Of a DNA stretch of 64,000 nt, positions 26,422 to 35,275 are shown piece by piece. Location: positions 3,698,501 to 3,762,500 of the forward strand of contig NZ_LN614827.1 in assembly GCF_000953135.1 (NCBI RefSeq), given 5' to 3'. Both the position numbers and the translations under genes were made by a program. Source of the DNA: Legionella fallonii LLAP-10. Lineage in GTDB: Bacteria > Pseudomonadota > Gammaproteobacteria > Legionellales > Legionellaceae. A model generated the notes under the pieces. It was not told where the DNA came from, did no database searches, and worked only from the letters and a program-made list of their open reading frames with translations. Positions within the stretch are counted from its first letter, which is position 1; each line of letters opens with the position of its first letter.

Positions 26422-27792
26422 ATGCAATCTCGTTTTGAATTTAAACATTGGCTTGATAAACACAAAGTTTCGTACATTGCTCATGCTATTTGGGGAGATA
26501 ATGTTGAGAAAGTGCTTCGTTCTGGTAAAATCTTAGCGGCCGAGGAGGTGCTGAGGAAATATCAAAAAGTTTCTTATGAGCAATCCAGTGTTTATGGCGG
26601 TAGGGCCTTGTTGAATATTGATACCATTACAGATTTTATACGTGACAATTTTTCTCCTGAACAGCTCACACATGGAATAGTGAAATCAGATAATATTACT
26701 GTTGAGGATGCAGTAAAGTTTAATTTGATATCAGTTGATGAGGGTAATCGGCTTAGAGATAAAGAAATGGACTATGCAAAATTTTCAAAGAAAGACTTTG
26801 CTGTCATGTCAAGTAAACAAAAAAAAATATCTGAAATTATTTTGAAAAATGGTAAAAATTACTCAGTAATTATTGACGAAGGGTTTTCACTTTACAATGG
26901 CGGACGCTATGTTTGTAAAATACAGGGTATAGATTCTTACAAAATAGCAAATTCATTAGCCGGAAGTTCACTCATTAACCAACTAAAGAAACGGTTCAGC
27001 ACTGTTCCTAATTTCGCCTTACAAATAGCAATAGATTGCGCACGCCAAGAATCAGTCAATAAAATATTAGCAGATGCTTGGGATTATTATAGCTCTTTCA
27101 ATATAGGGATTATAGGTAAAAAATCGCTAGATGAGTACCTGTTTGATCTTCGCAGCAACATTATTCAAATAAGTAAGCTAAACGCTGAGATTCGTGCAGG
27201 CTATAATTCTATCTATTGGACTTATGGTGATGTAGTTGTATTAAAAGGTAATCCCAACAATATACTTAGTATCAGTTCTCTGACGTTAAACGAAACGTGG
27301 GATATAAAAAAAGGGGAGGTATACACTTTAAAACCTTATGAGAATAAGGGTGAATATTTATCTTTAGAGCTAAATCAAGAAGACACTATTATAATAGGAC
27401 CTCAAAATATTTTATCGCAATACTATGATACAGCTGTTGAACAAGGTATTCGTATGATTAGTATTGAAAGTATGACCGCAGAAGAGCTTAATTTTTTTAA
27501 GGTACCCCCCAAATTATATCCAGAAAAAGCTTTAGGTATAGAGGTACCAACAACGGTAATAGATAAAGACCTCTTCACAACTAATGCTAATCATACTGAC
27601 CTGATTCACTCGCTAGAATCTGATCTCAACGCAGTTGATGAGATTGAGGCTCAATTGAACAGGCCAATCATCCAGAGGCCAGAAACGTTACAAACAGCAG
27701 CCTCTGTCAGTACTGTCGGCATGTTCAAACCCAAAGTTATTGATATTGATCTGACTGATAGCGCTGAAAAACTAGCGTCGAATACCCCTTAG
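26422..27792 (+). CDS. Unknown protein, effector-like, with an ADP-ribosyltransferase-like N-terminal motif pattern
   Basis: A 456-residue protein with a strong AAGGAG seven bases before the ATG. It has no signal peptide or membrane segments. The N-terminus (YIAHAIWGDNVEKVLRSGKI, about 18-37, then QSSVYGGRALL) recalls the His-x-x-x-N-x-x-x-I-L-x-x-G pattern of DarT/PARP-like ADP-ribosyltransferases. The central part is mixed alpha/beta; the last 80 residues are polar and end SAEKLASNTP. The resemblance is weak and read by eye, so function remains open. A hairpin at 27807-27828 follows. Confidence 0.65.
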   Translation: MQSRFEFKHWLDKHKVSYIAHAIWGDNVEKVLRSGKILAAEEVLRKYQKVSYEQSSVYGGRALLNIDTITDFIRDNFSPEQLTHGIVKSDNITVEDAVKFNLISVDEGNRLRDKEMDYAKFSKKDFAVMSSKQKKISEIILKNGKNYSVIIDEGFSLYNGGRYVCKIQGIDSYKIANSLAGSSLINQLKKRFSTVPNFALQIAIDCARQESVNKILADAWDYYSSFNIGIIGKKSLDEYLFDLRSNIIQISKLNAEIRAGYNSIYWTYGDVVVLKGNPNNILSISSLTLNETWDIKKGEVYTLKPYENKGEYLSLELNQEDTIIIGPQNILSQYYDTAVEQGIRMISIESMTAEELNFFKVPPKLYPEKALGIEVPTTVIDKDLFTTNANHTDLIHSLESDLNAVDEIEAQLNRPIIQRPETLQTAASVSTVGMFKPKVIDIDLTDSAEKLASNTP

Positions 27793-27806
27793 TCAACTTA
27801 GCTTAG

Positions 27807-27828
27807 GTCGGGCTAAAAATAGCCCGAC
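27807..27828. terminator. Strong hairpin after the gene at 26422
   Basis: GTCGGGCT at 27807-27814 and AGCCCGAC at 27821-27828 form a perfect 8-bp GC-rich stem with a six-base A-rich loop, 15 bases after the stop codon. A T-run is missing, so it may be a weak or Rho-assisted terminator or an mRNA end protector. Confidence 0.55.
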
Positions 27829-28046
27829 AAGCTACTCTTACCAAAACTTCCATTTTAGAAATCACCTGCAAATACTGAATCTCGCGAGCAAAAAAAGTAT
27901 AATTATCTTATGATTTCTTGATTAGCACTCAAAAATAGATAATTTTCTTTTGATATGTATTAATTTAAAACTACACCTATCATCTTGCTAAAGAATGCAA
28001 AACACATAAGAATAAGAAACAAAATGATTAATCTATAGGAGTTAGG

Positions 28047-29822
28047 ATGCTCTACGATGACGAGCTTGATGAGCTCATGAAATCTGTGGCTGAAAAAAGC
28101 TTACAGCTTATTGCCGATTTAAAAGAAAAACCAACGCAAATCCCCACACTAGTTAAAGAGTTTATTAATCTTACTGAACATTTTCAAAATTTAATTACTG
28201 TTATTCTGAAAAATCCGGAAAAAGTAATCGCTATGCAGGTTGCTTACTGGGAAGACGCGGTGACACTCGCTCAGTCGCTCTTTAATTCCTGGCTAGAGGG
28301 CAAGCCTATGCCTATTAATGACTCACGTTTTAGTGGTGACGATTGGCTGCATAATCCTTTTTTTAACTTGTTAAGTCAGCAGTATATTTTAGCAAGTGAA
28401 CACTTTAGTTCCTTATTAGAAAATATGGAGTACAGTGATAAAAATTCTGCAAAACGCCTACAGTTTTTTACTAAACAATATTTAGATGCCTTATCACCAG
28501 CTAATTTCTTTCACACCAACCCTCAAGTTATGGCAGAAACGCTGGAAAGCAGAGGGAAAAATTTATTACAAGGATTGCATAATTTACTCTCCGATCTGGA
28601 AGTAGGATCCTCGCGACTGATGATCAAAATGTCCGACTCTACTGCTTATAAAGTGGGAGAAAATATTGCTGTCACCCCCGGAAAAGTGGTTTTTCGCAAT
28701 GCCATGATGGAGTTAATTCAATACACACCACAAACAAAAACAGTAAAATCAGTTCCTTTACTAATGATCCCGCCATGGATAAATAAATATTATATTTTAG
28801 ATTTAAGCCCACACAACTCATTAATTCGTTGGCTAGTTGCTCAGGGCATTACCGTTTTTATTATTTCATGGGTTAATCCTGATGCCAGTTTTGCGAAGAA
28901 AAGCCTATTTGATTATTTACAAGAAGGTCCTAGAACTGCGATTGCCACCATACAAAAACAAATGAATGTAAAACAAGTCAATACTTTGGGCTTTTGTATC
29001 GGAGGAACCTTACTGACCATATTATTGGCTTATAATAAAGCTCATAAAGATCAATCTATTCGTAGTGCTACTTTTCTAGCAGCTATGATTGATTTTAGTG
29101 ATCCTGGTGATATTGCTGTGTTCATTGACGAACAGCAGATTAAATCGCTGGAAGAGGAAATGGAGGCTAAGGGTTATCTCGCCGGGAAATTTATGGCCTC
29201 GAGCTTCAACTCCTTAAGAGCAAACGATTTAATTTGGTCTTTTTTCATCAAAAATTATTTGCGTGGCAAAAACCCTGTTCCTTTTGACATCTTATTTTGG
29301 AATGCTGACTCAACCAATATGCCAGCCACCATGCATTCACAATACTTACGTTGGATGTACTTGAATAATGACTTGGTGAAGCCAGGAAAAATTCGCCTCA
29401 ATAATACGCCTATCAATGTTACGCATATTGATACCCCCACCTTTTTTCTCTCCACTGAAAAAGATCATATTGCTCCATGGAAAACCACCTATACAGGCTT
29501 TCAATTAATGAAAGGCCCCAAACGTTTTGTTCTAGGCGGTTCCGGACATATTGCAGGGATAATCAACTCTCCTAGTGTCACTAAATATGGTCATAGAACG
29601 AATTCTAATGCCCCCGCTAGCGCAGAAGAATGGTTTGAGCACTCAACTGTCCATGCAGGTTCTTGGTGGCCCGAATGGTTAAAATGGCTGAAAACGCATT
29701 CAGGAAAATCAATTCCTGCACCAGACTTTAGTCAACTCCCCTTCCCCTCGTTAATGGATGCCCCCGGTGGTTATGTGCTGAAACATAGTGATGCAGTACC
29801 TAAGGAGCCATTAAAAAAATAG
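28047..29822 (+). CDS. phaC: Class I poly(3-hydroxyalkanoate) synthase
   Basis: PhaC polymerises hydroxyacyl-CoA, mainly 3-hydroxybutyryl-CoA, into polyester storage granules. The 591-residue length fits class I synthases. The lipase-box-like GFCIGGT holds the nucleophile Cys317; Asp473 (EKDHIAPW) and His501 (GGSGHIAG) complete the triad, at family spacing. The N-terminal 200 residues show the class I PhaC_N features such as WLHNPFFNLLSQQY. AGGAG stands six bases before the ATG. It is not accompanied by phaA or phaB here. In Legionella, PHB accumulates in the transmissive phase (known for the genus). Confidence 0.96.
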   Translation: MLYDDELDELMKSVAEKSLQLIADLKEKPTQIPTLVKEFINLTEHFQNLITVILKNPEKVIAMQVAYWEDAVTLAQSLFNSWLEGKPMPINDSRFSGDDWLHNPFFNLLSQQYILASEHFSSLLENMEYSDKNSAKRLQFFTKQYLDALSPANFFHTNPQVMAETLESRGKNLLQGLHNLLSDLEVGSSRLMIKMSDSTAYKVGENIAVTPGKVVFRNAMMELIQYTPQTKTVKSVPLLMIPPWINKYYILDLSPHNSLIRWLVAQGITVFIISWVNPDASFAKKSLFDYLQEGPRTAIATIQKQMNVKQVNTLGFCIGGTLLTILLAYNKAHKDQSIRSATFLAAMIDFSDPGDIAVFIDEQQIKSLEEEMEAKGYLAGKFMASSFNSLRANDLIWSFFIKNYLRGKNPVPFDILFWNADSTNMPATMHSQYLRWMYLNNDLVKPGKIRLNNTPINVTHIDTPTFFLSTEKDHIAPWKTTYTGFQLMKGPKRFVLGGSGHIAGIINSPSVTKYGHRTNSNAPASAEEWFEHSTVHAGSWWPEWLKWLKTHSGKSIPAPDFSQLPFPSLMDAPGGYVLKHSDAVPKEPLKK

Positions 29823-29963
29823 AGACAGGCTTAATCGTCGTTATGAGTGTAGCGAAACAATCCGAGGGCACGGAATACTGAATTTTGTTATACATTTAAA
29901 GCAGCCATAAACGACGAAGCTCGATGTTGACTTGGCGCTTATGCTGCTTGTTCCTCATTAGAC

Positions 29964-30095
29964 CTCTTCGAAAACTCGCTGAGGCAGACAAATTGCTTCG
30001 TCGCTCCGGTGCTCGAACGCTCATGTACTTGCCACCCCCGCTTCTGCGCGCTGCCTCTCCGCACATTTCATCCCCCTCAGCGAGTTTCCGAAGAG
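29964..30095. mobile_element. Small element with 21-bp terminal inverted repeats (best copy, MITE-like)
   Basis: The left end at 29964-29984 (CTCTTCGAAAACTCGCTGAGG) and the reverse complement of the right end at 30075-30095 differ at one base. The 132-bp unit has no coding capacity and lies between convergent phaC and the AMP-ligase gene. Its minus strand shares GAGCACCG...CGACGAAGCAATT and the terminal GAAACTCG blocks with copies at 40127-40253 and 15456-15540, and more weakly with 25650-25790. No transposase is visible. Confidence 0.65.
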
Positions 30096-30101
30096 ATCCA
30101 T

Positions 30102-32255
30102 TTACAACTCTTCAGCAATTTGCCGTTCTTCCAGCAATAATTTATCCAACATAACATAATCAATTTTTCCTGAGGATAAAACGGGAATAGTACTTCCAGA
30201 ATAGATAAGGTGAGGAATGAATAATTCAGAATATCCCTCTTCCTTTATTTTCTTAATAAAGGAAGCCTTATCTGCATGAGCGGCTTCACTAAATAATAAG
30301 ATCTGCTCTCCCCCTTTAGCAGAAGATTTACCGATCACAGCCGCATGCAAAATTTCAGGCCAAACAGATGCAGCAATACCCTCAACTACAGAAAGGGAAA
30401 CCATCTCTCCAGCAATCTTAGCGAAGCGTTTGGCACGGCCTGCGATGGTAATAAAACCATCCGTAGTCATTGTGACTATATCTCCAGTATCATGCCATCC
30501 GCCACAAGGGGCATTAATAATCCAAGGGGCATCAGGATTCAAATACCCTAGCATAATATTAGGCCCATGCAATACTAAACGCCCCCCCTCGGCTATTCCT
30601 TCGACAGGATCAATGCGGCTCGCTATGGTAGGCAGAACCATTCCTACAGTTCCTGGTATGGACGCTAAAGGGCAATTAAGAGAAATTACCGGAGATGCTT
30701 CTGTCGCGCCGTACCCTTCATAAATGGAAACCCCAAACATCTCACGCCAATACTTTAACGTTTCAGGCTTAACCTTTTCCGCCCCCGCAAAAATATAACG
30801 TATTTTACTAAAATCATGTTTCTCCGCGGCACGAGCATACCCCATTAAAAAAGTATCCGTACCAAACATAATCGTTGCACCTGATTTCCTAACGCAACCA
30901 GGAATGATTTTATAATGCAAAGGAGAGGGATAAAAAAAGCATTTAGTCCCTGTTATTAAAGGAATAATACTTCCCGCTGTCAAACCGAAAGTATGAAATA
31001 TAGGTAAGCAATTAAAAAATACATCTTTGGCAGTAAAATCGACCCTAGAGATCATTTGATGACAGTTAGCTAATAGATTGATATGGCTTAATGCCACCCC
31101 TTTAGGAGTTCCTTCTGAACCCGAAGTAAATAAAATAAGGGCAACTTGTTCAGGGGAGCTCTTTTTGCCGAGACATTTATAAGTTAAGTGCGGAAACATC
31201 GCCTTGATGAGTCCAGAGCATCGATGCCTGAGATGGATGGAGTTTTTTAAATCCTCTAAAAAAACGATCTTTAGTCCTGCTGATTGCAATTCATCGATCA
31301 AACTTTCTAATTGAGCTATAGCAATAAATTGTCTGGAGGTATAAATAATTTTTATTCCTGCAACGGAACATGCGGAGAATAAGTTATGGAATCCCGTACT
31401 AAAATTCAGCATGGCGGGGATACGCTTATAAGCCTGTAAAGCAAAAAAAGTGACCATCCCAGCTATAGAGGTCGGCATCATCACCCCTACATATTCCCCT
31501 TGCTTTGTTTGATTTTTAATTTGCCTTCCTAAAACAAAACAGCGAATAAGAAATTGTCTGTACGTCAACAAAGTGGGATTAGCATCTTCAATTGTTGCCC
31601 GATGCGCAATTCCCTTACGTACTCCCTGCAATAATGCCGTAAATAATGTTTGTGGCTGGAACCCTGTGACAAAGGCCAAATCACTAATCAACCGAAAAAG
31701 GCGCATACTGGCGATGTGAGGTTGCACTGCGTCATGATCTGGTACTATAAATAACTCAGAGGAGAGCGAGCGAGCAATAATCTGCGGGAATAATTTATCC
31801 CTTTTAGAACCTTTAAGATGAATAGAGATCACCTCTGTCTGTAATTTCTGCAAGAGCAAACTAAATCGCTCATAGAATCTGAGGTCATATTCTAAGAAAC
31901 CCGGTATATCTTGCAGAAAAATAACACAAGGCCTTCCCGTCTTTATTGCTTTGATTATGCTTCGTGTCGATAAAACTGTAGTTGGATCAATAGCAATAAT
32001 ATCCGTAAAACGACGTAATAGTCTGCCCCATAATGTGTCACATAATTGCAAAGGTAAAACAAAAGTGAGTTGTCCAGGTAAACAACAAGCTAACAGCAAT
32101 ACATCCCGTATCGAAGTTCTGTGGGTAATAATTAAAGAGTTAAACGCCGAGCGACGATAATTTGAAATGTCTACGTTGTAGCACAGCGACAGTAAAGTAC
32201 TCATCCATTTTTTGACCCATTTCCCCTGTTTTTCGTTCCCACCCAGATAGTCCAT
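30102..32255 (-). CDS. Acyl-ACP/acyl-CoA synthetase with degenerate N-terminal acyltransferase domain (Aas-like)
   Basis: The protein has the layout of the bifunctional lysophospholipid acyltransferase/acyl-ACP synthetase Aas. I take the first ATG at 32255 (717 residues; a TTG at 32300 is possible). The C-terminal AMP-forming ligase is intact: FTSGSEGTPKG, YEGYGATEASPV, GWHDTGDI and GRAKRFAKIAGE. The N-terminal PlsC-like part is altered: the catalytic motif reads HRTSIRD, with five instead of four residues between His and Asp, and the usual EGR glycerol-phosphate motif appears as LQDIPG. Ligase function is likely, acyltransfer doubtful. It is divergent from the VTT gene at 32357. Confidence 0.85.
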   Translation of the reverse strand: MDYLGGNEKQGKWVKKWMSTLLSLCYNVDISNYRRSAFNSLIITHRTSIRDVLLLACCLPGQLTFVLPLQLCDTLWGRLLRRFTDIIAIDPTTVLSTRSIIKAIKTGRPCVIFLQDIPGFLEYDLRFYERFSLLLQKLQTEVISIHLKGSKRDKLFPQIIARSLSSELFIVPDHDAVQPHIASMRLFRLISDLAFVTGFQPQTLFTALLQGVRKGIAHRATIEDANPTLLTYRQFLIRCFVLGRQIKNQTKQGEYVGVMMPTSIAGMVTFFALQAYKRIPAMLNFSTGFHNLFSACSVAGIKIIYTSRQFIAIAQLESLIDELQSAGLKIVFLEDLKNSIHLRHRCSGLIKAMFPHLTYKCLGKKSSPEQVALILFTSGSEGTPKGVALSHINLLANCHQMISRVDFTAKDVFFNCLPIFHTFGLTAGSIIPLITGTKCFFYPSPLHYKIIPGCVRKSGATIMFGTDTFLMGYARAAEKHDFSKIRYIFAGAEKVKPETLKYWREMFGVSIYEGYGATEASPVISLNCPLASIPGTVGMVLPTIASRIDPVEGIAEGGRLVLHGPNIMLGYLNPDAPWIINAPCGGWHDTGDIVTMTTDGFITIAGRAKRFAKIAGEMVSLSVVEGIAASVWPEILHAAVIGKSSAKGGEQILLFSEAAHADKASFIKKIKEEGYSELFIPHLIYSGSTIPVLSSGKIDYVMLDKLLLEERQIAEEL

Positions 32256-32356
32256 TTTTTTATTCACTAAAAGAAATTGATATCGGTTATACCCAATCAA
32301 GTATTGTTTTGCAAGATGACTTGCGACTCATCACGAGCTGTAATAAAGTGTACATC

Positions 32357-33007
32357 ATGACTGATAGACGAAATTACTATATAAAAACAATCTGTTTTAT
32401 TTTAGCCTTAGTTGTATTCATTTTTGGCGCATGGGCTTTTCACAAACACTATCCTGAGATCATTGATTGGATCAATGATCTCGGATGGCTTGCGCCCGTT
32501 CTTTTTTTAATTCTATACAGTTTGGCCAGTTTAATGTTTTTGCCTACCATGATACTCACTCTAGCAGGAGGCGCTATTTTTGGCCCGGTTATGGGAACCC
32601 TTCTCAATTTGATTGGTGCAACATTTGGTGCAGCCTTTTCTTTTTTAATAACCAGACATCTAGTTTATGACTGGTTTACAAAAAAACGAGGAGAAAGGCT
32701 TAACAAGTTAATTGCAGGAGTCGATGAAAAAGGTTGGATGTTCGTCGCTCTCCTACGATTATTTCCCATTGTTCCTTTCAATATAGTCAACTATGGCCTG
32801 GGAATAACAGGAATAAGATTCCGACTTTACATCATTACTACATTTATTTTTCTTATACCGGCTGAAATTATTTATACTTATTTTGGCTATGCAGGAATAG
32901 ATGCCTTATCCAATCCTGGACATTTTTATAGAAATGGGGGCGTTATCCTCTCCGGACTCGCTATTTTGTTTCTTTTCCTGATGAAGTTTTTAAAAAGGAA
33001 AAACTAG
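32357..33007 (+). CDS. VTT-domain (TVP38/TMEM64, DedA-like) inner-membrane protein
   Basis: A 216-residue multi-span membrane protein; the ATG at 32357 (MTDRRNYY) is preferred over a TTG sixteen codons earlier. It shows the VTT-domain blocks FLPTMILTLAGGAIFGPVMG, a following glycine-rich reentrant-type segment (GATFGAAFSFLITR) and LLRLFPIVPFNIVNYGLG, then a C-terminal helix with a basic tail. Members of this superfamily act in lipid scrambling and membrane homeostasis; the exact role here is unknown. The divergent neighbour activates fatty acids, so a lipid-related role is compatible. Confidence 0.85.
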   Translation: MTDRRNYYIKTICFILALVVFIFGAWAFHKHYPEIIDWINDLGWLAPVLFLILYSLASLMFLPTMILTLAGGAIFGPVMGTLLNLIGATFGAAFSFLITRHLVYDWFTKKRGERLNKLIAGVDEKGWMFVALLRLFPIVPFNIVNYGLGITGIRFRLYIITTFIFLIPAEIIYTYFGYAGIDALSNPGHFYRNGGVILSGLAILFLFLMKFLKRKN

Positions 33008-33017
33008 AAAATAACGC

Positions 33018-33836
33018 TTACAATCCTTGTTCTTGGGCAAGCAAGGCAACCAGTTCTTCCAACAAAGGATGACTTAAATCAAAAACAACATCATCTAACG
33101 AATGGACAAATCGAATACCTTGTAAACTATTGGTAATAAAAACGGCATCCGCATTCTTTGTCATTTCCTTAGTTAAAGAATGCTCCGTACAAGAAATACT
33201 CTCTTGTGCCGCTATTGTTAACAAACGGGCACGAGTAATACCCGGTAATACCCCATCATCTAATGGAGGGGTCAAAAGGCTGTTATTTTTAATTAAAAAA
33301 AGGTTAGCACAAGTAGTTTCAGTTGCATGATGCGCGGTATTATAAAATAAGGCATCATCAGCACCTGCTACAAGAGCTTGCCGTCTAGCAATAATCGCTT
33401 CCAAATAATTGACAGACTTTAATCTATAAATAGGGCTAGAAGCGTCTCTTAGCCAAGAAACGCTGGATAAGCGCACTGGGTGTTTATGCAGCGTATAATT
33501 GAATGTTTGAAACATTAGCTGACTGACTTGACCTTGTTCAGCAAGACCTCGAGGAGCAGATCCCCCGCTTAATATGGCTTTAATTCCGCCGTGATACAAA
33601 TTATCTCGTTTAATTTGAGCAATCAAATGCTCCTGCCAATCATCTAATGAAAGATCAAAAGGGATACCTAGCTTCTGGGCAGAATCACTAAGCCGTTGCC
33701 AATGCAACTCTGCGAAACAAGGCCTAGAACTATCTACTCTAAGGGTCTCAAATAAGCCCTCCCCCAGAAAAATGCGATCATCAATAGCAAATGCCGGACT
33801 GATATCACCTTTGTCTACTAACACTCTCGTGTGCAT
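33018..33836 (-). CDS. pabC: Aminodeoxychorismate lyase (class IV PLP aminotransferase family)
   Basis: A 272-residue fold-type IV PLP enzyme; PabC converts 4-amino-4-deoxychorismate to p-aminobenzoate for folate synthesis. Visible features are GEGLFETLRV (about 25-34), the PLP lysine in RLKSVNYLEAI (about 138-148), ETTCANLFLI and GVLPGITRARLL. Class IV members also include D-amino acid and branched-chain aminotransferases, but length and the LKSVNYL motif favour PabC. The neighbouring 5-formyl-THF cyclo-ligase gene also belongs to folate metabolism but is not in the same operon. Confidence 0.85.
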   Translation of the reverse strand: MHTRVLVDKGDISPAFAIDDRIFLGEGLFETLRVDSSRPCFAELHWQRLSDSAQKLGIPFDLSLDDWQEHLIAQIKRDNLYHGGIKAILSGGSAPRGLAEQGQVSQLMFQTFNYTLHKHPVRLSSVSWLRDASSPIYRLKSVNYLEAIIARRQALVAGADDALFYNTAHHATETTCANLFLIKNNSLLTPPLDDGVLPGITRARLLTIAAQESISCTEHSLTKEMTKNADAVFITNSLQGIRFVHSLDDVVFDLSHPLLEELVALLAQEQGL

Positions 33837-33848
33837 AATATGCCCATT

Positions 33849-34034
33849 TTAATCATCTAAGAAATCGTCAAGTTCTTCTCGTAGACGTTTTTCTTCTAAC
33901 ATATTTTCTAACCTTCTACGTGCGTCTAGACTAGCACTAGGCGTCTCCGTAATTTCGGTATCTATTTCAACATCATCAAAGTCATCAACAACTTCAATTA
34001 CTTCTTCTTCATCTTCTTCAAATAATTCGCTCAT
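33849..34034 (-). CDS. Small acidic protein of the PA3496 type
   Basis: A 61-residue protein with a very acidic N-terminal half (EEDEEEVIEVVDDFDDVE) and a helical second half (DARRRLENMLEEKRLREEL, then DDFLDD). That layout corresponds to the PA3496-family small proteins of gammaproteobacteria, described as putative envelope-integrity proteins; I recognise it from memory only. A GAGAGA lies upstream of the ATG. It is 12 bases upstream of pabC on the same strand and may be co-transcribed. Confidence 0.7.
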   Translation of the reverse strand: MSELFEEDEEEVIEVVDDFDDVEIDTEITETPSASLDARRRLENMLEEKRLREELDDFLDD

Positions 34035-34245
34035 ATCATTCTCTCAGAGAGTTAACACCTATTCGTTAAGTCAAGTATGATCAGGAATCATATACCAGGA
34101 CGGCTATATACCGTATTTTTTTTTCTTTTCCTAGTATTTTTTTATTTTTTTTAATATAGATGTACTGAGACTGTGAACGTTACTACTTGAACTTTAATTA
34201 TAAACCCCTAATAATCTAGGGAGAAAATAAAAGAACAGAAACCAC

Positions 34246-34827
34246 ATGGCTGATCAATACAAAATAGCAGTTAGAAATACCATTAAAGGGGTACGCTCTA
34301 AAATTTCTTCGACTTATAGAGCTACAGCTTCTAGCCAGATTTGTACGCGTATTAAGACTTTAGAACAATACAGGCGAGCAAAAAATATAGCGCTGTATTT
34401 TTCCGTCAATGGAGAAATTGATTTATATACTTTATGGAAAAGCGCTCCCTTGCATGGCAAATTTTGCTATTTTCCTGTCCTAAAGGATGAGTCCTCACTT
34501 TCTTTTTTGCCAGCAACTCCTGCTACACCGTTTAAAAACAATAAGTATGGAATTCCCGAGCCTGATGTAAGTTTGGATATGGCAATACCAGTTGAAGAAC
34601 TCGATCTAATTATCCTGCCCTTAGTTGCCTTTGATATGCGATGTATACGTATTGGGATGGGATCCGGTTATTATGATAAAGCATTAGAAAATAAAAAACC
34701 TAAACACCTATTTGGAGTAGCCTACCAATTCCAACTAGTTGACTTTATCGAACCTCAACCCTGGGATATACCTCTTGATGCAGTTATCACGCAAAAAGCC
34801 ATATATTGGCGCACCCCTCCGGCATAA
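34246..34827 (+). CDS. 5-formyltetrahydrofolate cyclo-ligase
   Basis: A 193-residue enzyme converting 5-formyl-THF to 5,10-methenyl-THF with ATP. The family signature is present as RIGMGSGYYDKAL (about 136-148), with IILPLVAFD just before and the N-terminal KIAVRNTIKGVRSKIS block with basic residues for ATP binding. The usual name is ygfA/fau. In many gammaproteobacteria 6S RNA lies just upstream; I looked at 34035-34245 and found no convincing 6S fold. It is convergent with the P-II gene. Confidence 0.92.
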   Translation: MADQYKIAVRNTIKGVRSKISSTYRATASSQICTRIKTLEQYRRAKNIALYFSVNGEIDLYTLWKSAPLHGKFCYFPVLKDESSLSFLPATPATPFKNNKYGIPEPDVSLDMAIPVEELDLIILPLVAFDMRCIRIGMGSGYYDKALENKKPKHLFGVAYQFQLVDFIEPQPWDIPLDAVITQKAIYWRTPPA

Positions 34828-34842
34828 AGCGAGCCGCTTAAT

Positions 34843-35181
34843 TTATATGGCGTCTGTTCCTACTTCCCCTGTACGGACACGCACTACTTGTTCTAAATTG
34901 TAAACAAAAATTTTGCCATCGCCAATTTTACCGGTATAGGCTGATTTGCAAATTGCTTCAATTGCTGCATCAACCATGTCAACTGGTAAGGCTAATTCTA
35001 TTTTAATCTTAGGAAGGAAATCGACCACATATTCTGCTCCTCTGTACAATTCTGTATGCCCTTTTTGGCGACCAAAACCACGGGTTTCGGAAATAGTAAT
35101 TCCTGGTACGCCAATTTCCATTAATGCTTCGTGAACATCATCAAGCTTAAACGGTTTAATAATTGCAGTAATCATTTTCAT
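34843..35181 (-). CDS. Nitrogen regulatory protein P-II
   Basis: Trimeric signal protein that reports 2-oxoglutarate, ATP/ADP and glutamine status. Starting at 35181 with MKMITAIIKPFKLDDVHEAL it has 112 residues, the standard length; CAGGAG lies upstream. The T-loop (ELYRGAEYVVDFLPK) keeps Tyr51, the uridylylation site, and the C-terminal GDGKIFVYNLEQVVRVRTGE is the P-II signature. No amtB follows, so GlnB versus GlnK cannot be decided and I give no symbol. Confidence 0.93.
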   Translation of the reverse strand: MKMITAIIKPFKLDDVHEALMEIGVPGITISETRGFGRQKGHTELYRGAEYVVDFLPKIKIELALPVDMVDAAIEAICKSAYTGKIGDGKIFVYNLEQVVRVRTGEVGTDAI

Positions 35182-35275
35182 ATCAGCTCCTGAGGTAATG
35201 TTTTTTGCCAAAAGACAAAAAACATGCGAAAGAATATACTAAATTAGGGCGCACACGCGAATGCAACTTAGCATT

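Noticed and set aside
29924..30154. 76-codon plus-strand open frame
   Set aside because: It runs through the inverted-repeat element and into the antisense of the ligase gene.
34035..34245. Possible 6S RNA upstream of the 5-formyl-THF cyclo-ligase gene
   Set aside because: This is the usual place in gammaproteobacteria, but the region is dominated by A/T runs and I could not trace the long 6S stem with a central bubble.
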